Source of the DNA: Nannizziopsis barbatae
Lineage: Eukaryota > Ascomycota > Eurotiomycetes > Onygenales > Nannizziopsiaceae
Reading direction: 5' to 3'
Length of the DNA: 64,000 bases
Assembly (NCBI GenBank): GCA_014964245.1
Contig: JACVYH010000001.1
Location: forward strand, 3,492,001-3,556,000
Part shown: positions 35,169 through 45,380 of the stretch, piece after piece
Layout of the letters: each line of letters opens with the position of its first letter
Position numbering within the stretch: the stretch's first letter is position 1
Made by a program: the position numbers and the translations under genes
The notes under the pieces: generated by a model
Databases searched by the model: none
What the model was told of the DNA's origin: nothing
Seen by the model: the letters and a program-made list of their open reading frames with translations, nothing else

Positions 35169-35184
35169 AAAAAAAAAAAAAAAA
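35169..35184 (+). repeat. Poly-A run
   Basis: Sixteen consecutive A residues in non-coding sequence. Confidence 0.9.
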
Positions 35185-35263
35185 TCGTTTTTTGGGAGTC
35201 CCACACACTCTACGAAAAGTCGGAAGCGAAAAGGGTCCAAGCCTCTTGGGTTTTGTGGCGGAC

Positions 35264-35272
35264 ATCAGATAA
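35264..35272 (+). promoter_or_regulatory. Perfect ATCWGATAA site between sidF and the transporter
   Basis: ATCAGATAAGAT followed by AATCTGATTAGATT. It lies about 1.05 kb from sidF and 1.2 kb from the transporter start. Confidence 0.6.
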
Positions 35273-36487
35273 GATAGAAATCTGATTAGATTCCACACGC
35301 ACAAAATCGCGTGGGATGCCGCGCAAACTCTAAATACAAATCGTCGACTCATGGCGATCAGATGCTTCCCTTGCGTCACCGAACAAGAATAATAATATGC
35401 CTTGTTGGCCACGGTCTTTATGAGGTATCTCAGAGAAAGCTAGTTTGTTGAACTTATCATGTAACTAGTCCATTATTTGTTTTTTTAATACCATCCATTT
35501 TCTCCTCCGGTGGCTCCATCCGGAGTGACCGAGGATCATCGAGGTTGTCTCTAACTATGCTATTTTAGAAGACTGTGTGTAATACATGATATGAAAAGGG
35601 TGTCGAGCATACCTGCCACGGCGCCACCCCAAGGTTGCTCTGGACTCGGCCATATGGTTGTAAAGCGGACTTCGTTGCTTGAAAAATTCTGCGGCGCAAA
35701 GGCCCGAATCACTAGGATCCATGTTTGGTGATTACATATAAGGTAAAACGGGATCCATACATTACGTTAGCGCATCCCGGAGCTAAGTTACATCAGTGCG
35801 CTCATCTGTTTCTGAACTTGCTTGTTCGAATCAACGAATCGAAAACCGGCGTTTTTCCTGCTTGCATCCCGTCTCGACTGGGGTAGCATCGGAAATTCCT
35901 GCTTGCCTTGCAGTAGTTCAGTAGAAGGTTGGAATTAGAGCCTTGTCGTGATGTTTTCTTTTGGAGCTATGCCATCGCGGGTATTTTCTATTATTGAGCC
36001 TGACGGTTCCCGTTAGAATGCCCAGTGTTCCAAGCGGGGTGAAAGGCAGAGCGCCTCAAGTAGGCGCTCCGCCCGGATGTTTCTCTCGGTGGGGCTTCTG
36101 CGATAGTCATTTTGTACGAAGTACTTTTTGGAGAAAAAATTTTCATCTTAGGCTTGAATACTTTGAGGCGCTAAGGTGTATTGCCAACCTTCCAGCAACG
36201 GTATGGACCCCACTCGGAAGTGAGTCGCCAAAGTTCGCTGCATTCAGCTTTTCACAATACCAGGATCAGCTCTATCTAGTGCAACGCCGCTAGTACATAT
36301 GAAAGCTTGTGCCCTACTAGCAGATCGTGGAAATTCTCGCGACTCTACGGAGTAAGCTCATTTCAATTCTTCCAACATTGTCTTGATTCTTCTACGTGTT
36401 TACTGGGTCACATTGACTTCCTAGACTGTCCCGAGTTGTCGTCTCTATTGGAGACGGCCCTTGATACTCAACATCTATACCCTCATC

Positions 36488-38372
36488 ATGAGGTCGTCCC
36501 CCCCTCATGTCAAGCCGGAGGTGCCGGTGTCCGAGAAACAGCAATTTGAGACCAGCGACAATGAAGCCCAGCGAGATGGAACGGCTTCTGAGACCGAAAG
36601 CGAGGGCATCTCGAAAGATGCTCAGCGTGGTGTCCAGAATATGGAGGCCATCACAAGCGTCTGGAGTCAATGGCACCTCATCGCTGCATATATCCTGTAG
36701 GTCTCAAAGTGTACATTGTGAAAATGACTTCACCAAAGCTAACATGGAGCATAGAATCTGGGTTCTTGCATTTCTGGATTCTTTACAGTCATCAATGTCA
36801 TTCGCTTTGACGCCCTTTGTGACTAGCAATTTCAGTAAACATTCTTTAACCGCTGCCACCAGTATCATGTCCAGTCTTATTGGTGGTCTGTCAAGGTTGC
36901 CTCTTGCAAAGATCCTTGATATATGGGGTCGTCCGCAGGGGTTCGCGCTAATGGCCGCCATCATGACTCTTGGCCTTATATTAATGGCGGCCAGCCAGAA
37001 TGTCCAGACCTATGCCGCAGCTCAAGTTTTCTATTGGGTCGGGTAAGTAATTCTGGCCCTCCTCATATTCATTCCATACAGCAACTAATCGAGCTCATAC
37101 GTTAACGTTAGGTATAATGGAATCTCTTATACCGTTTCAATTTTCATTGCGGACACTTCTGCTTTGAGAAATCGAGGCCTGATGTTAGCATTTGCAGGTT
37201 CTCCTTACATTATCACAACTTGGATAGGCGGTCCGATTGCCAACAGCTTTCTCAAAACCTCTGGGTTTAGGTGGGCCTTCGGCACATTTGCCATTATCAC
37301 GCCAATCATCACACTTCCTCTCTTTGCACTGTTCCAGTGGAATTACCACAAGGCGAAAAAAGCTGGATTGGTGCCAGAGAGAGAAAGCAACCGCACGTTC
37401 ATCGAGTCCGTCAAGTACTATGCAATCGAATTCGATTTCCTTGGTTTATTGCTTATTGTCTCCGGATTGGCAATGTTCCTCCTCCCATTCAGTCTCTACT
37501 CCTACCAGCCGGATGGCTGGAAGTCGCCACTGATCATCTGCCTGATCGTTTTCGGAGCTCTTTTAACCATCGCATTCGCCGTTTATGAAAAGTATTTTGC
37601 TCCTGTGACTTTTATTCCATTCGGACTCCTCATGGATCGCACTGTTATGGGAGCTTGCATTCTTTCCTCCGTTCTCTTCATATCATATTATATCTGGAAC
37701 AGCTACTTCTTTTCGTTCCTGTTGGTGGTTCCGGCACTTGACATTACAAAAGCGAGTTACATCTCAAACATTTATACCATCGGGTCCTGCACTTGGGGCG
37801 TTCTGGTCGGCCTTTTGATCCGCTGGACTGGTCGCTTCAAGTGGCTGTGTCTGTTCTTCGGTGTCCCTGTTACAATGCTTGGTGTCGGTCTTTTGTTGAA
37901 GTTCCGCCAACCAGATGTCAATATTGGTTACATCGTCATGTGCCAGATTTTTATCGCAGTCGCCGGTGGTACCTGCGTCATCTGTGAACAAGTTGCAGTC
38001 ATGGCTGCCACTTCACATCAATACGTCGCCGTCGTCCTCGCTATCGAGGGAATGTTCGCCAATGTTGGCGGTGCTATTGGAAGTACTGTAGCAGCCGCTG
38101 TTTGGACTGGCACTTTCCCGGAGAAACTTGCTGAATATCTTCCCCCTGAAGAACAAAAGAACCTCAAGACTATCTATGGAGATATTAAGACCCAATTGTC
38201 TTTTCCTGTGGGCTCACCGGCACGCATGGCTATCGAGAAAGCATACGGTGACGCCCAAAAATTTATGATTATTGGGGCCACTGGGATCTTAGTTTTGGCG
38301 TTCGTATCTGTTGCCGCTTGGAGGGATATCAAGGTCAAAGACTTCAAGCAAGTCAAGGGTCGCGTTGTATAA
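36488..38372 (+). CDS. Siderophore-iron MFS transporter (MirB/Sit1 type)
   Basis: Exons 36488-36696, 36755-37042 and 37112-38372 give 585 residues. A hydrophilic acidic N-terminus (about 1-60) precedes about 14 TM helices of the siderophore-iron transporter family: IWVLAFLDSLQSSMSFALTP, FVTSNFSKHSLTAATSIMSS, LIGGLSRLPLAKILDIWGRP, YNGISYTVSIFIADTSALRN and the late GTCVICEQVAVMAATSHQYV. The C-terminal loop PEEQKNLKTIYGDIKTQLSF matches the extracellular loop region of the family. It takes up ferric siderophores across the plasma membrane. The substrate is unknown; adjacency to sidF/sidI suggests fusarinine-type ligands. The start at 36488 is the first ATG in the open frame. Confidence 0.93.
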
Positions 38373-39295
38373 AAGGATCCGGCGAAAACAACCCATTTCT
38401 GAAGTTTCAAAAGCATGTGATGCCATTTCCACACCGTTGTTCCCGCCTGTTGAAGTGGCTGCATTGCATTGTTTTGTATACAAGCCATTTTCGTGGGGGC
38501 AAAGGGATGATAATAATTGAATTAAGAATATGGTAGTGAATCGACATCTCTAAAAGTATTTTAACAAGTCGATTTTGGGCTGAAAGTTTCTATTACCCTC
38601 ATATGCTGACTATTTTCGGTCCGTATTTCCAATGAAATACTCCATAGCGAGTGGAAAGCAGAAGTTCCAACTTGAAGTATCATGCAAAGTGAATGATAGA
38701 CCAAGTCGGTATCAGTACGGAGTAATGAGAATTAGGTATGATAGTGGATGAGAGTCGTACTCGTACTCTCTCAACTACTCCGGATAGCCAATGGAAAGAT
38801 TTATGCACGTGACTCCTCGCTGACTAATGATCGCGTCAGCTGTCTCGATTAGTCAGCCGATAACTTCAAGGGTTCCGCGAGATACGGAGTACTCCGTAAG
38901 AAAAGAGGTGCTCAAGGTACCCCGTAATAAAATTCCATAGTAGCAGTCGGCTATTTTTCAAATCTTCCTGCATGGCCAACTATCATTACTGATGATACTG
39001 ATGTTGTGCTTCGTAGCCTTGCAATTTTCAGCTGCCAAGGCTATATCAAAGTTCATACACCGGATTTCGGAATTAGTGTTGCTCCGACTCTTGGTTTTCC
39101 ACAGTAGGAACTTCTCAACCTGCGAACAGATTTGCATCATATCTTTTTTTGCTGGCGACAACTCGTTTGAACGTTGGCATTTCATTTTCAAGAATTATTA
39201 CAGATACCCAATGGGCTGCTTCTTCGCACGCAGATAGTCCGATCTGGTACCCATACCGAATCTCTATTTCTCTGGAAGCCGTAGCTTGTAAATCA
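38373..39295. other. Intergenic region (transporter 3' flank / REX1 promoter)
   Basis: About 920 bp. It includes TACGGAGTA at 38716 and a 16-bp palindrome at 38883. The frame upstream of REX1 is open from 39149 but lacks an ATG supported by conservation. Confidence 0.55.
38883..38898. repeat. Perfect 16-bp palindrome TACGGAGTACTCCGTA
   Basis: Two overlapping inverted copies of the dispersed TACGGAGTA motif form a perfect palindrome about 400 bp upstream of REX1. Confidence 0.9.
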
Positions 39296-41422
39296 ATGGG
39301 GAAAAAACGCAAACACGAAGACTTCTCGCAAGGGTTGAATAACTCGGAATCTATCCCGAGTAATGGCTTTGGCCTGGGAAAAACTTTGTCTTTACTTCGT
39401 GAGGCGCCGGTAGCTGGAACTCATCAACATGATGGAGAGTGGCAACATGTTGGCCAGAAGTCCGCAAAGAGTCAGAAGAAGAAAGCAAGCAAAGAGAAGG
39501 GAAAGTATCCTAGCCTGAACTACACACAAGGCCAGATGCACAATTCCATTAAGATATCAGATTTGCAATCCCTCCTACTTTACTGCTTTGCCGACGGCGT
39601 CGCTCCGCAGTGGATATCAGTCAAACATTCTGGACATCTTAAAAGAGCTGTTGTCCTTATGGTCCCTGGCTTGGAAACGGGTCTTTTCGATGGATCTGTG
39701 TCTTTATTCCAGGAAAACACGGACTCGAAAACTTTACGCGGTGTTAGCGCTGAAACTGAGGACCACATCAGCGAGTTTGAGCGATGGAAGGCCGGGCTAC
39801 CCTTGAGTTCCCCAACGACCGAATCTTCCAATCCCAAGCCTCTTTCTTATGATGAACTTCCCACCCTTCTTAAACCTTTAGCAGAGATGTTCACGCACGT
39901 TTGGCCTGTTAAATCCCCCGGAGACGCGAAATACAACAAACTTCATTCTCCACTGCAGGCCATTCTTATGGCCGCGCTTCCAAAATCGAAAGATGGCCCA
40001 AGGCCTGGGCCCAAACCTCCCCGTGGAGAATCAAGCTGGGTACCAGCCAGGACCCCGATTACAAGTTTCATTGCAACCGCCGAAAATTTAAAGGAAGGAG
40101 AATATGTTTTGCATCCAGCGCTGTTTTCTGACAGGGTGGAGAGACAATCCTATGCAGATATTCGCGAAAAATCAGAGCAGTCCCGAAATCATGGCTGGGT
40201 TGATACTAATGTCAACGACCTAGCAGAAGGAAATGTTGCCGACCATGAGATCCAGAAGGGCAGTCTAACTGCCGGCCGCCAGGTGTTAGGTTTGGACTGC
40301 GAGATGTGTATTACAGAAGGCGGCATATCGGAACTTGCAAGAATAAGTCTTGTTAATTGGGACGGTGAGGTCGTTCTAGACGAACTCGTTAAACCGAAAC
40401 GACCAATTATTGACTACGTGACCCAATACTCTGGAATGACAAAAGAAAAGCTAGACCATGTCACAACAACGCTCCCCGATATCCAGAAGCGACTGTTAGA
40501 TATTCTCACTCCGAAATCCATACTCGTGGGCCATTCTTTAAATTCTGATCTTAATGCTTTGAAATTGACCCACCCGTTCGTTATCGATACGGCACTTATA
40601 TATCCACACCCACGAGGGCCTCCTTTAAGGTCAAGCCTTAAGTGGCTATGTCAGAAGTACCTCGGTCGAGAGATCCAAAAAGGTCAAACAGGCCATGACT
40701 CCGTTGAAGATGCCAAAGCAGTTCTCGATCTTGTGAAACAGAAATGTGAAAAAGGTGAACGCTGGGGCACAAGTGACTCAAACAATGAAAGTATCTTCCA
40801 ACGACTTGCCCGAACCTCACGAGATAGCCGAGTTGGTCGGCCCGCTCTTGGCGAAGGAAGAACCGGCGCCGTCGTGGATTGGGGGAACCCGGAGCGTGGC
40901 TTTGGCGCGCATGCAACCGTCGCACTAGGTTGCCGAAACGATGAAGAGATAGTGGATTCCGTGAATAGAGCAGTAAATGGCGACCCTGATGGCCATCTTG
41001 TTCCGGGTGGCGGGGTCGATTTTACCTGGGCACGATTACGTGAATTGGAGGTTCACAGAGGCTGGTGCAACCGAGTTCCTGGCACCTCAAACTCAGATAA
41101 TTCCGCTCCTGTGGCAGTTACGGCGTCTTCTACTTCAGACGATCCGGTCATTCTCGCTCGTGCAATAACAAACACCGTAACGAATATCAAACGAATATAC
41201 GACAGCTTGCCACCATGCACGCTATTCATTGTATATTCCGGTACTGGAGACCCTCGGGAGGCTGTCCGCCTGCAAGGTATGCATAAAATATACCTGGATG
41301 AATTTCGAAGTCGAAAACCTTGGGATCAGTTGAGTGTGAAGTGGACGGATACCGAAGAGCAAGCTCTCAAGAGAGCATTGCACAAAGCACGTCAGGGATG
41401 TGGATTCATGACCGTTAAGTAG
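39296..41422 (+). CDS. REX1: RNA exonuclease 1 (Rex1/Rnh70 family)
   Basis: Single exon, 708 residues from MGKKRKHEDF; the frame is open 49 codons further upstream, but the Lys/Arg-rich start looks like a nucleolar signal. The DEDDh exonuclease domain starts at VLGLDCEMCITEGGISELAR (about 330), then DELVKPKRPIIDYVTQYSGM, LVGHSLNSDLNALKLTHPFV, IDTALIYPHPRGPP and HDSVEDAKAVLDLVK (about 466-480) with catalytic Asp, Glu, Asp, His, Asp. Rex1 trims 3' ends of 5S rRNA, tRNA-Arg and 5.8S precursors in the nucleus. The C-terminal third (to GCGFMTVK) is a fungal extension containing a VFIVYSGTGDPREAVRLQ-like segment. Confidence 0.94.
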   Translation: MGKKRKHEDFSQGLNNSESIPSNGFGLGKTLSLLREAPVAGTHQHDGEWQHVGQKSAKSQKKKASKEKGKYPSLNYTQGQMHNSIKISDLQSLLLYCFADGVAPQWISVKHSGHLKRAVVLMVPGLETGLFDGSVSLFQENTDSKTLRGVSAETEDHISEFERWKAGLPLSSPTTESSNPKPLSYDELPTLLKPLAEMFTHVWPVKSPGDAKYNKLHSPLQAILMAALPKSKDGPRPGPKPPRGESSWVPARTPITSFIATAENLKEGEYVLHPALFSDRVERQSYADIREKSEQSRNHGWVDTNVNDLAEGNVADHEIQKGSLTAGRQVLGLDCEMCITEGGISELARISLVNWDGEVVLDELVKPKRPIIDYVTQYSGMTKEKLDHVTTTLPDIQKRLLDILTPKSILVGHSLNSDLNALKLTHPFVIDTALIYPHPRGPPLRSSLKWLCQKYLGREIQKGQTGHDSVEDAKAVLDLVKQKCEKGERWGTSDSNNESIFQRLARTSRDSRVGRPALGEGRTGAVVDWGNPERGFGAHATVALGCRNDEEIVDSVNRAVNGDPDGHLVPGGGVDFTWARLRELEVHRGWCNRVPGTSNSDNSAPVAVTASSTSDDPVILARAITNTVTNIKRIYDSLPPCTLFIVYSGTGDPREAVRLQGMHKIYLDEFRSRKPWDQLSVKWTDTEEQALKRALHKARQGCGFMTVK

Positions 41423-41745
41423 TACCGGTATATCAATGAGCTCATGTAACATTAAGCAGGTGTAATAATAGCTGTCAAAGCAGATTTTACCTCAAGAAAT
41501 AGTTCATAGTCCAAATCGCAGCCTCAATTCATTCCAAAAAGGGGTTGTAAAGTTGAATCACGTGATCATTATCATTCACGCGTCTGTTGTTTAAGGTTTT
41601 CCTCTCCTGTTTTCCCGAAAAGTCTACGGAGTAATCGCGTGAATATCTGAAATTGGATTAGAAGCTCGGAGAGATTCTCAGCGCAGCTGAGCCACGCGTG
41701 TCCCGTATATATGCCATGAGGTAGGGTCTCTTAACGTGAACCATC
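41423..41745. other. Intergenic region (REX1 / zinc-knuckle gene)
   Basis: About 320 bp of tandem-gene spacer with one TACGGAGTA motif at 41625. Confidence 0.55.
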
Positions 41746-43706
41746 ATGCCTCTTATACCCGTGCCTCCCACGAGAGCCGTGGATCTCATTTATGCAAATG
41801 AACCTCCTAGTCTCTATGACCCAAATGATGCCATTACAACACATTGCAACCGTTGTGGCTCCAGCTTATTCCTTGGAACGCAAAGATGGGTCGTTCTTTT
41901 CCCAAATACAGGGAAGCCAGTCACAATTTTTGCCTTGTATGAAATGGAATATGATGACGATGAAAAAGTCTCTTGTTTCAGGTGCGGTGAGGATGTGGGT
42001 TTTCGATCGCCTGTTGATGAGCATCCAGGGTACGTTTAATGCTCCATCCACTATTATTTTTCGCATATTTCTGCAATTGAGCGGCTAATGCGTATGTCAG
42101 GAAATTTAATTACATATGGACCCTATCCAGGGTTCAATTGAAAGACGTGTATCACAAGAAAATGGTGGAACCAATTTTCGATGATGATGAGGCGGAGGGA
42201 GTGGATGGATTGAAAAGTCGCGGCGTATCCAAACTTAGAACTCGAAATAATATCGCATGCTCTCCTGCTCGTTCTTCTGCCAGCATGTCCCTGAATGACG
42301 TGAAATCGCATCCAGCAAACAATCTAGAGAAGAACGTTTCTGTAAGAGTGAGCGAGCTATGTCAAACAGTTCGGGAGCTTCAGAACAAAGTTCATCACTT
42401 CTCAACGACACCGAACCAAACGAATACGGGCGGAGGGGAGAACTTTGAGATGGTTGGAATCGCTTTGAAAGAGGTTCAAACTAAAGCTGTCGAAATTAAC
42501 AAACTTATGAGTGAAAATGCCGCGCTGCATGCAAGGATCAAGGATTTGGAAAAGAAACTAGATCTTGCAAATAAGAAAGCAACCGCTCGATCCACTGGTG
42601 GCTCCGAGGCAAATGGCCCTTTGCCTGGTAGGCGTACGATGCGGCATGTCGAGTCCAGCAGTAGCTCGGACGAGGATCTAAACCACTCTCCACTTCCAGG
42701 TGACAATACAGCTATAGCCAGTGCTCCTAACAATCTAGGCGCTGGGAATACCAGTGAACAACGCAAATCCACCTTTAGTCGGAATATTCACAGCACCCGT
42801 GAACCAGCCCATCACCGCAGTGGCAATGGAGCTGCAAGAGAAAATATATCTGAAAATGCAGGAAGCAGCAACGCAACGGTACCTGAGGCAATGCAGTCTG
42901 ATGAAACTGTGCAAATGTCACATGGAGCCTCATCTACTAGGGGACGTGGAAAGCGGCCAGCCCCAAAATCTTCACATGGGTCACAAACTCCATCAGAAAG
43001 GTTGCCCAAAAAGCCACGGACAGAGCCTCTCGCGTCTAGAGGTCGGGAAGAATCCCCGAGCGGCTGGGATGAGCGTCCTAACGGAGGCGTGCCTCTCTTG
43101 CGAGTGCCTTCACCGTTCCGCCACGCACCAGGCTCAGGAACAGATAGTTATCGGCCACGGGACCCTACTTATCGGGCTGATGAATCCCCAAACTTTATTC
43201 CCACGGGTCCACGCCGGGGTCGAGCAGGGAATCGGGGTGCCACTCGGGGCGCTCGAGGCGGTCGCGGTGGTCGCGGTGACCGCACTGACCGCGGAGTACC
43301 CCATACTGTTGATTCAACTTTTCCTGGTCCTGCCCGACCGGTTTTCTCCCCGCCACCCAGGGTTCATCATCGATTCGACGAGGATACCAACTCTTATAAC
43401 AACCAGATACCTAGAAACCGCCCTTATGACGAAAAGCCATCTGTTACCAACAATCATGATCCAGATGCCGAGCAGCAATCCCAAAACCGTTCGAGGCTAC
43501 TTAAGACAGAAACCACAGACCAGGATCAACAAATCACAAAGCCGGTTGTGATAAAATCTGAACCAGGCAGTTCTTCATTTCAGGTGACTCCAAGTTCGAG
43601 GAGAAATACAGCAAAATCACGCCGGAAATCACATATTACCGCACAAGATGTCATGTCAAGAGCAGCGGTACATAGAGAAGATGTTATGGATCCCAGGGCG
43701 ATCTAA
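41746..43706 (+). CDS. Zinc-knuckle, coiled-coil and RGG-box protein of unknown function
   Basis: Exons 41746-42029 and 42101-43706 give 629 residues. I do not recognise the family. The N-terminal 95 residues carry two paired cysteine knuckles, HCNRCGSSL and SCFRCGEDVGF, about 40 residues apart, consistent with one zinc-binding fold, followed by KFNYIWTLSRVQLKDVYHKK. A coiled coil follows (ELCQTVRELQNKVHHF; KEVQTKAVEINKLMSENAAL), then long Ser/Pro/Arg-rich disorder with KRPAP and PKKPR basic clusters, an RGG-rich segment (RGATRGARGGRGGRGD, about residues 470-490) and a basic C-terminus ending DPRAI. RGG boxes commonly bind RNA, so a nuclear RNA-related role is possible. The intron is fixed by the frame GKFNYIW. 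Confidence 0.87.
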
Positions 43707-44066
43707 TTTTTCCGACGTTTTGGTATACAGCCTGTCAGCCATCTTTAACCGCCAAGTCTTTCTCCCCATAGTTGAAAGGCTTTTTCTAGTTTACAAGATG
43801 TTCATTCAGTCCCCATATCTCAATTCTTCGGCCGACTCCGGACTGGTATACCCAAGAGTCACCCAGCCACGACCCTGCCTGGTCAAATGCATCGTTTGCG
43901 TTTTTCAGCCTTGAAATTTTTAACTACGGGCTTGTGAAGCGACTACATTGAAACCATTTATTCTGGATAATAAAATAACTAGATTGGGATCTGGAGAGCC
44001 ATATTTCAGTAATGGAGTTTTGATTTTGAACATAATATTTTGGCATGTTCGGTGATGGCTTATTCT
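43707..44066. other. Convergent 3' intergenic region
   Basis: About 360 bp between the RGG gene and the fasciclin gene. Nothing recognised. Confidence 0.5.
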
Positions 44067-45380
44067 TCAAATCCTGATAATTATAGTTAAGGTGATGGCA
44101 AGGGACCAAACCACATAAGAAGCGTTTAAACCCGGTTTAAGCGTGCTTGATGCCGATGAGGTCTTTGAAGGAGATGGGCTGGGTCTCGTTGTTGAAGACG
44201 GATTCGAAGTCGTTGAAGAAGCCGGCAGCGGGGACATAACCTGAATTCCTATTGAGTCATCTGGGTGGTTTTACGGGGTTTAGAACCTACCTTATCGACC
44301 ACCTGGATAACACCATTGTTGGTTCTACCAAATGATGATTAGGAGTGACATCGATGCACGCGCTTGATTTCTTGGGGGCTTACAGAACGTTTACCGTAAT
44401 CAGTTTCGCATCATTAAACCATATTCCAGTTGAGTTCCTTGTGACCCTGACGGTCTGATTGCTGACTGTTTTCAACTCCTGTCCGTCAACCAGAAAATTT
44501 GTGTACACAGGTTGGTTAAGTGTGTGGAATGTGAGGGCTTTGACTAAGGTAGCCGAATCAGCAGATTGATCTGGATTGCCGGCCTTGGCGAAGGCATCAT
44601 CAGTGGGACCTATGCAAGTGACGTTTGCAAGATGATCCAGAGTATCTGATAGTTCGGCGCGAGATAGGGCACGCTCAAGGGAAGCGAGATTACTATCACG
44701 TATTGTAGCTGTGCATTGGCGAGGAAGGGTAAGAAAACTGCGAAGGTTAAAAAATTGAAACCAGCTCGAACGCTTCCAAAGAATTTGACCTACTTGTCTA
44801 CCATTTGAAAAAGCCCATGATCCCATTTGCCGTCCAGAGGAGTCATTTTTGTTACATTTTGCAAACCAGAGACTACGCTTATCTCGTTGGATTGACGCCG
44901 TGAAAGTCCCGATTGGCGCCCGATTTTAATTAGTACAACTTGTCCCTTTCCATCATTATTACCGGTTTCCAGTTCAGAACCCGCTGTTCGGTTATTGTAT
45001 GTTTCTCCGGTCAATTCAGTCGGAATAACCAGTCGTGGAGGTGGTGCGTTTAATAGCTCCGGCGACGGAAGGGATCGATCAAGGATGTGATAGTTCAGCA
45101 CTGCTTGTAGTTCTGGCATCGATAATCCGGAGATGTCGTTACCGTATTCTGCCCGGTAAGAATCAAATGCTTTGTTGCTAGGCACAAGAATGGTGTACTT
45201 CTGGGAGAAATTCCCCTGAGAAGCTCCTGTCAGGAGAGGTGCAAGATTTGGGGTTCCTTGGATAAGAGACTTAAAATTTGATAAGGCTGGATAATCTGAG
45301 ATGGCCTCTAGAAGGGATTGTGCCTGTAAAAAGATAGGAAGAAGTAGAAGAGCGGCTATTCTCACATGACTGGCCATCAT
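44067..45380 (-). CDS. Secreted two-domain fasciclin (FAS1) protein, probably GPI-anchored
   Basis: Exons 45380-44794, 44737-44384, 44324-44291 and 44240-44067 give 382 residues. A signal peptide (HVRIAALLLLPIFLQAQS) precedes FAS1 domain 1 (YTILVPSNKAFDSY, LPELQ-like region, LNYHILDRSL) and domain 2 (LANVTCIGPTDDAFAKAG, KALTFHTLNQPVYTNF, NNGVIQVVDK). The last exon in the chosen frame is Ser/Thr/Pro-rich (SSTTSNPSSTTRPSPSPSK) and ends in a hydrophobic run, VVWSLAITLTIIIRI, compatible with a GPI signal. A donor shifted by 4 bases would instead give a tail GYVPAAGFFNDF...IKHA stopping at 44137. Exon 3 is only 34 nt. Fungal FAS1 proteins act in adhesion or vacuolar degradation; the role here is unknown. 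Confidence 0.8.

Larger units (their letters stand above)
34210..36487. promoter_or_regulatory. 2.3-kb divergent promoter of sidF and the siderophore transporter
   Basis: No supported gene. It contains two perfect ATCWGATAA sites (34713, 35264), a further AGATAAG next to ATCAGATTA (34968-34990), several TACGGAGTA motifs (34551, 35030, 36346) and a 16-A run (35169-35184). Confidence 0.6.

Noticed and set aside
34210..36487. A further siderophore gene (for example sidH) hidden between sidF and the transporter
   Set aside because: Short frames only, with no enoyl-CoA hydratase motifs on either strand. The region behaves as promoter and spacer.
39149..39295. Upstream in-frame extension of REX1
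   Set aside because: The only initiator for it is a non-ATG codon. The ATG at 39296 is followed by a typical basic nucleolar-type N-terminus.
42754..43551. 265-codon frame overlapping the RGG-box gene on the same strand
   Set aside because: It is the shifted frame of a compositionally biased exon. The other frame contains the coiled coil, RGG box and connects in phase to the zinc-knuckle exon.
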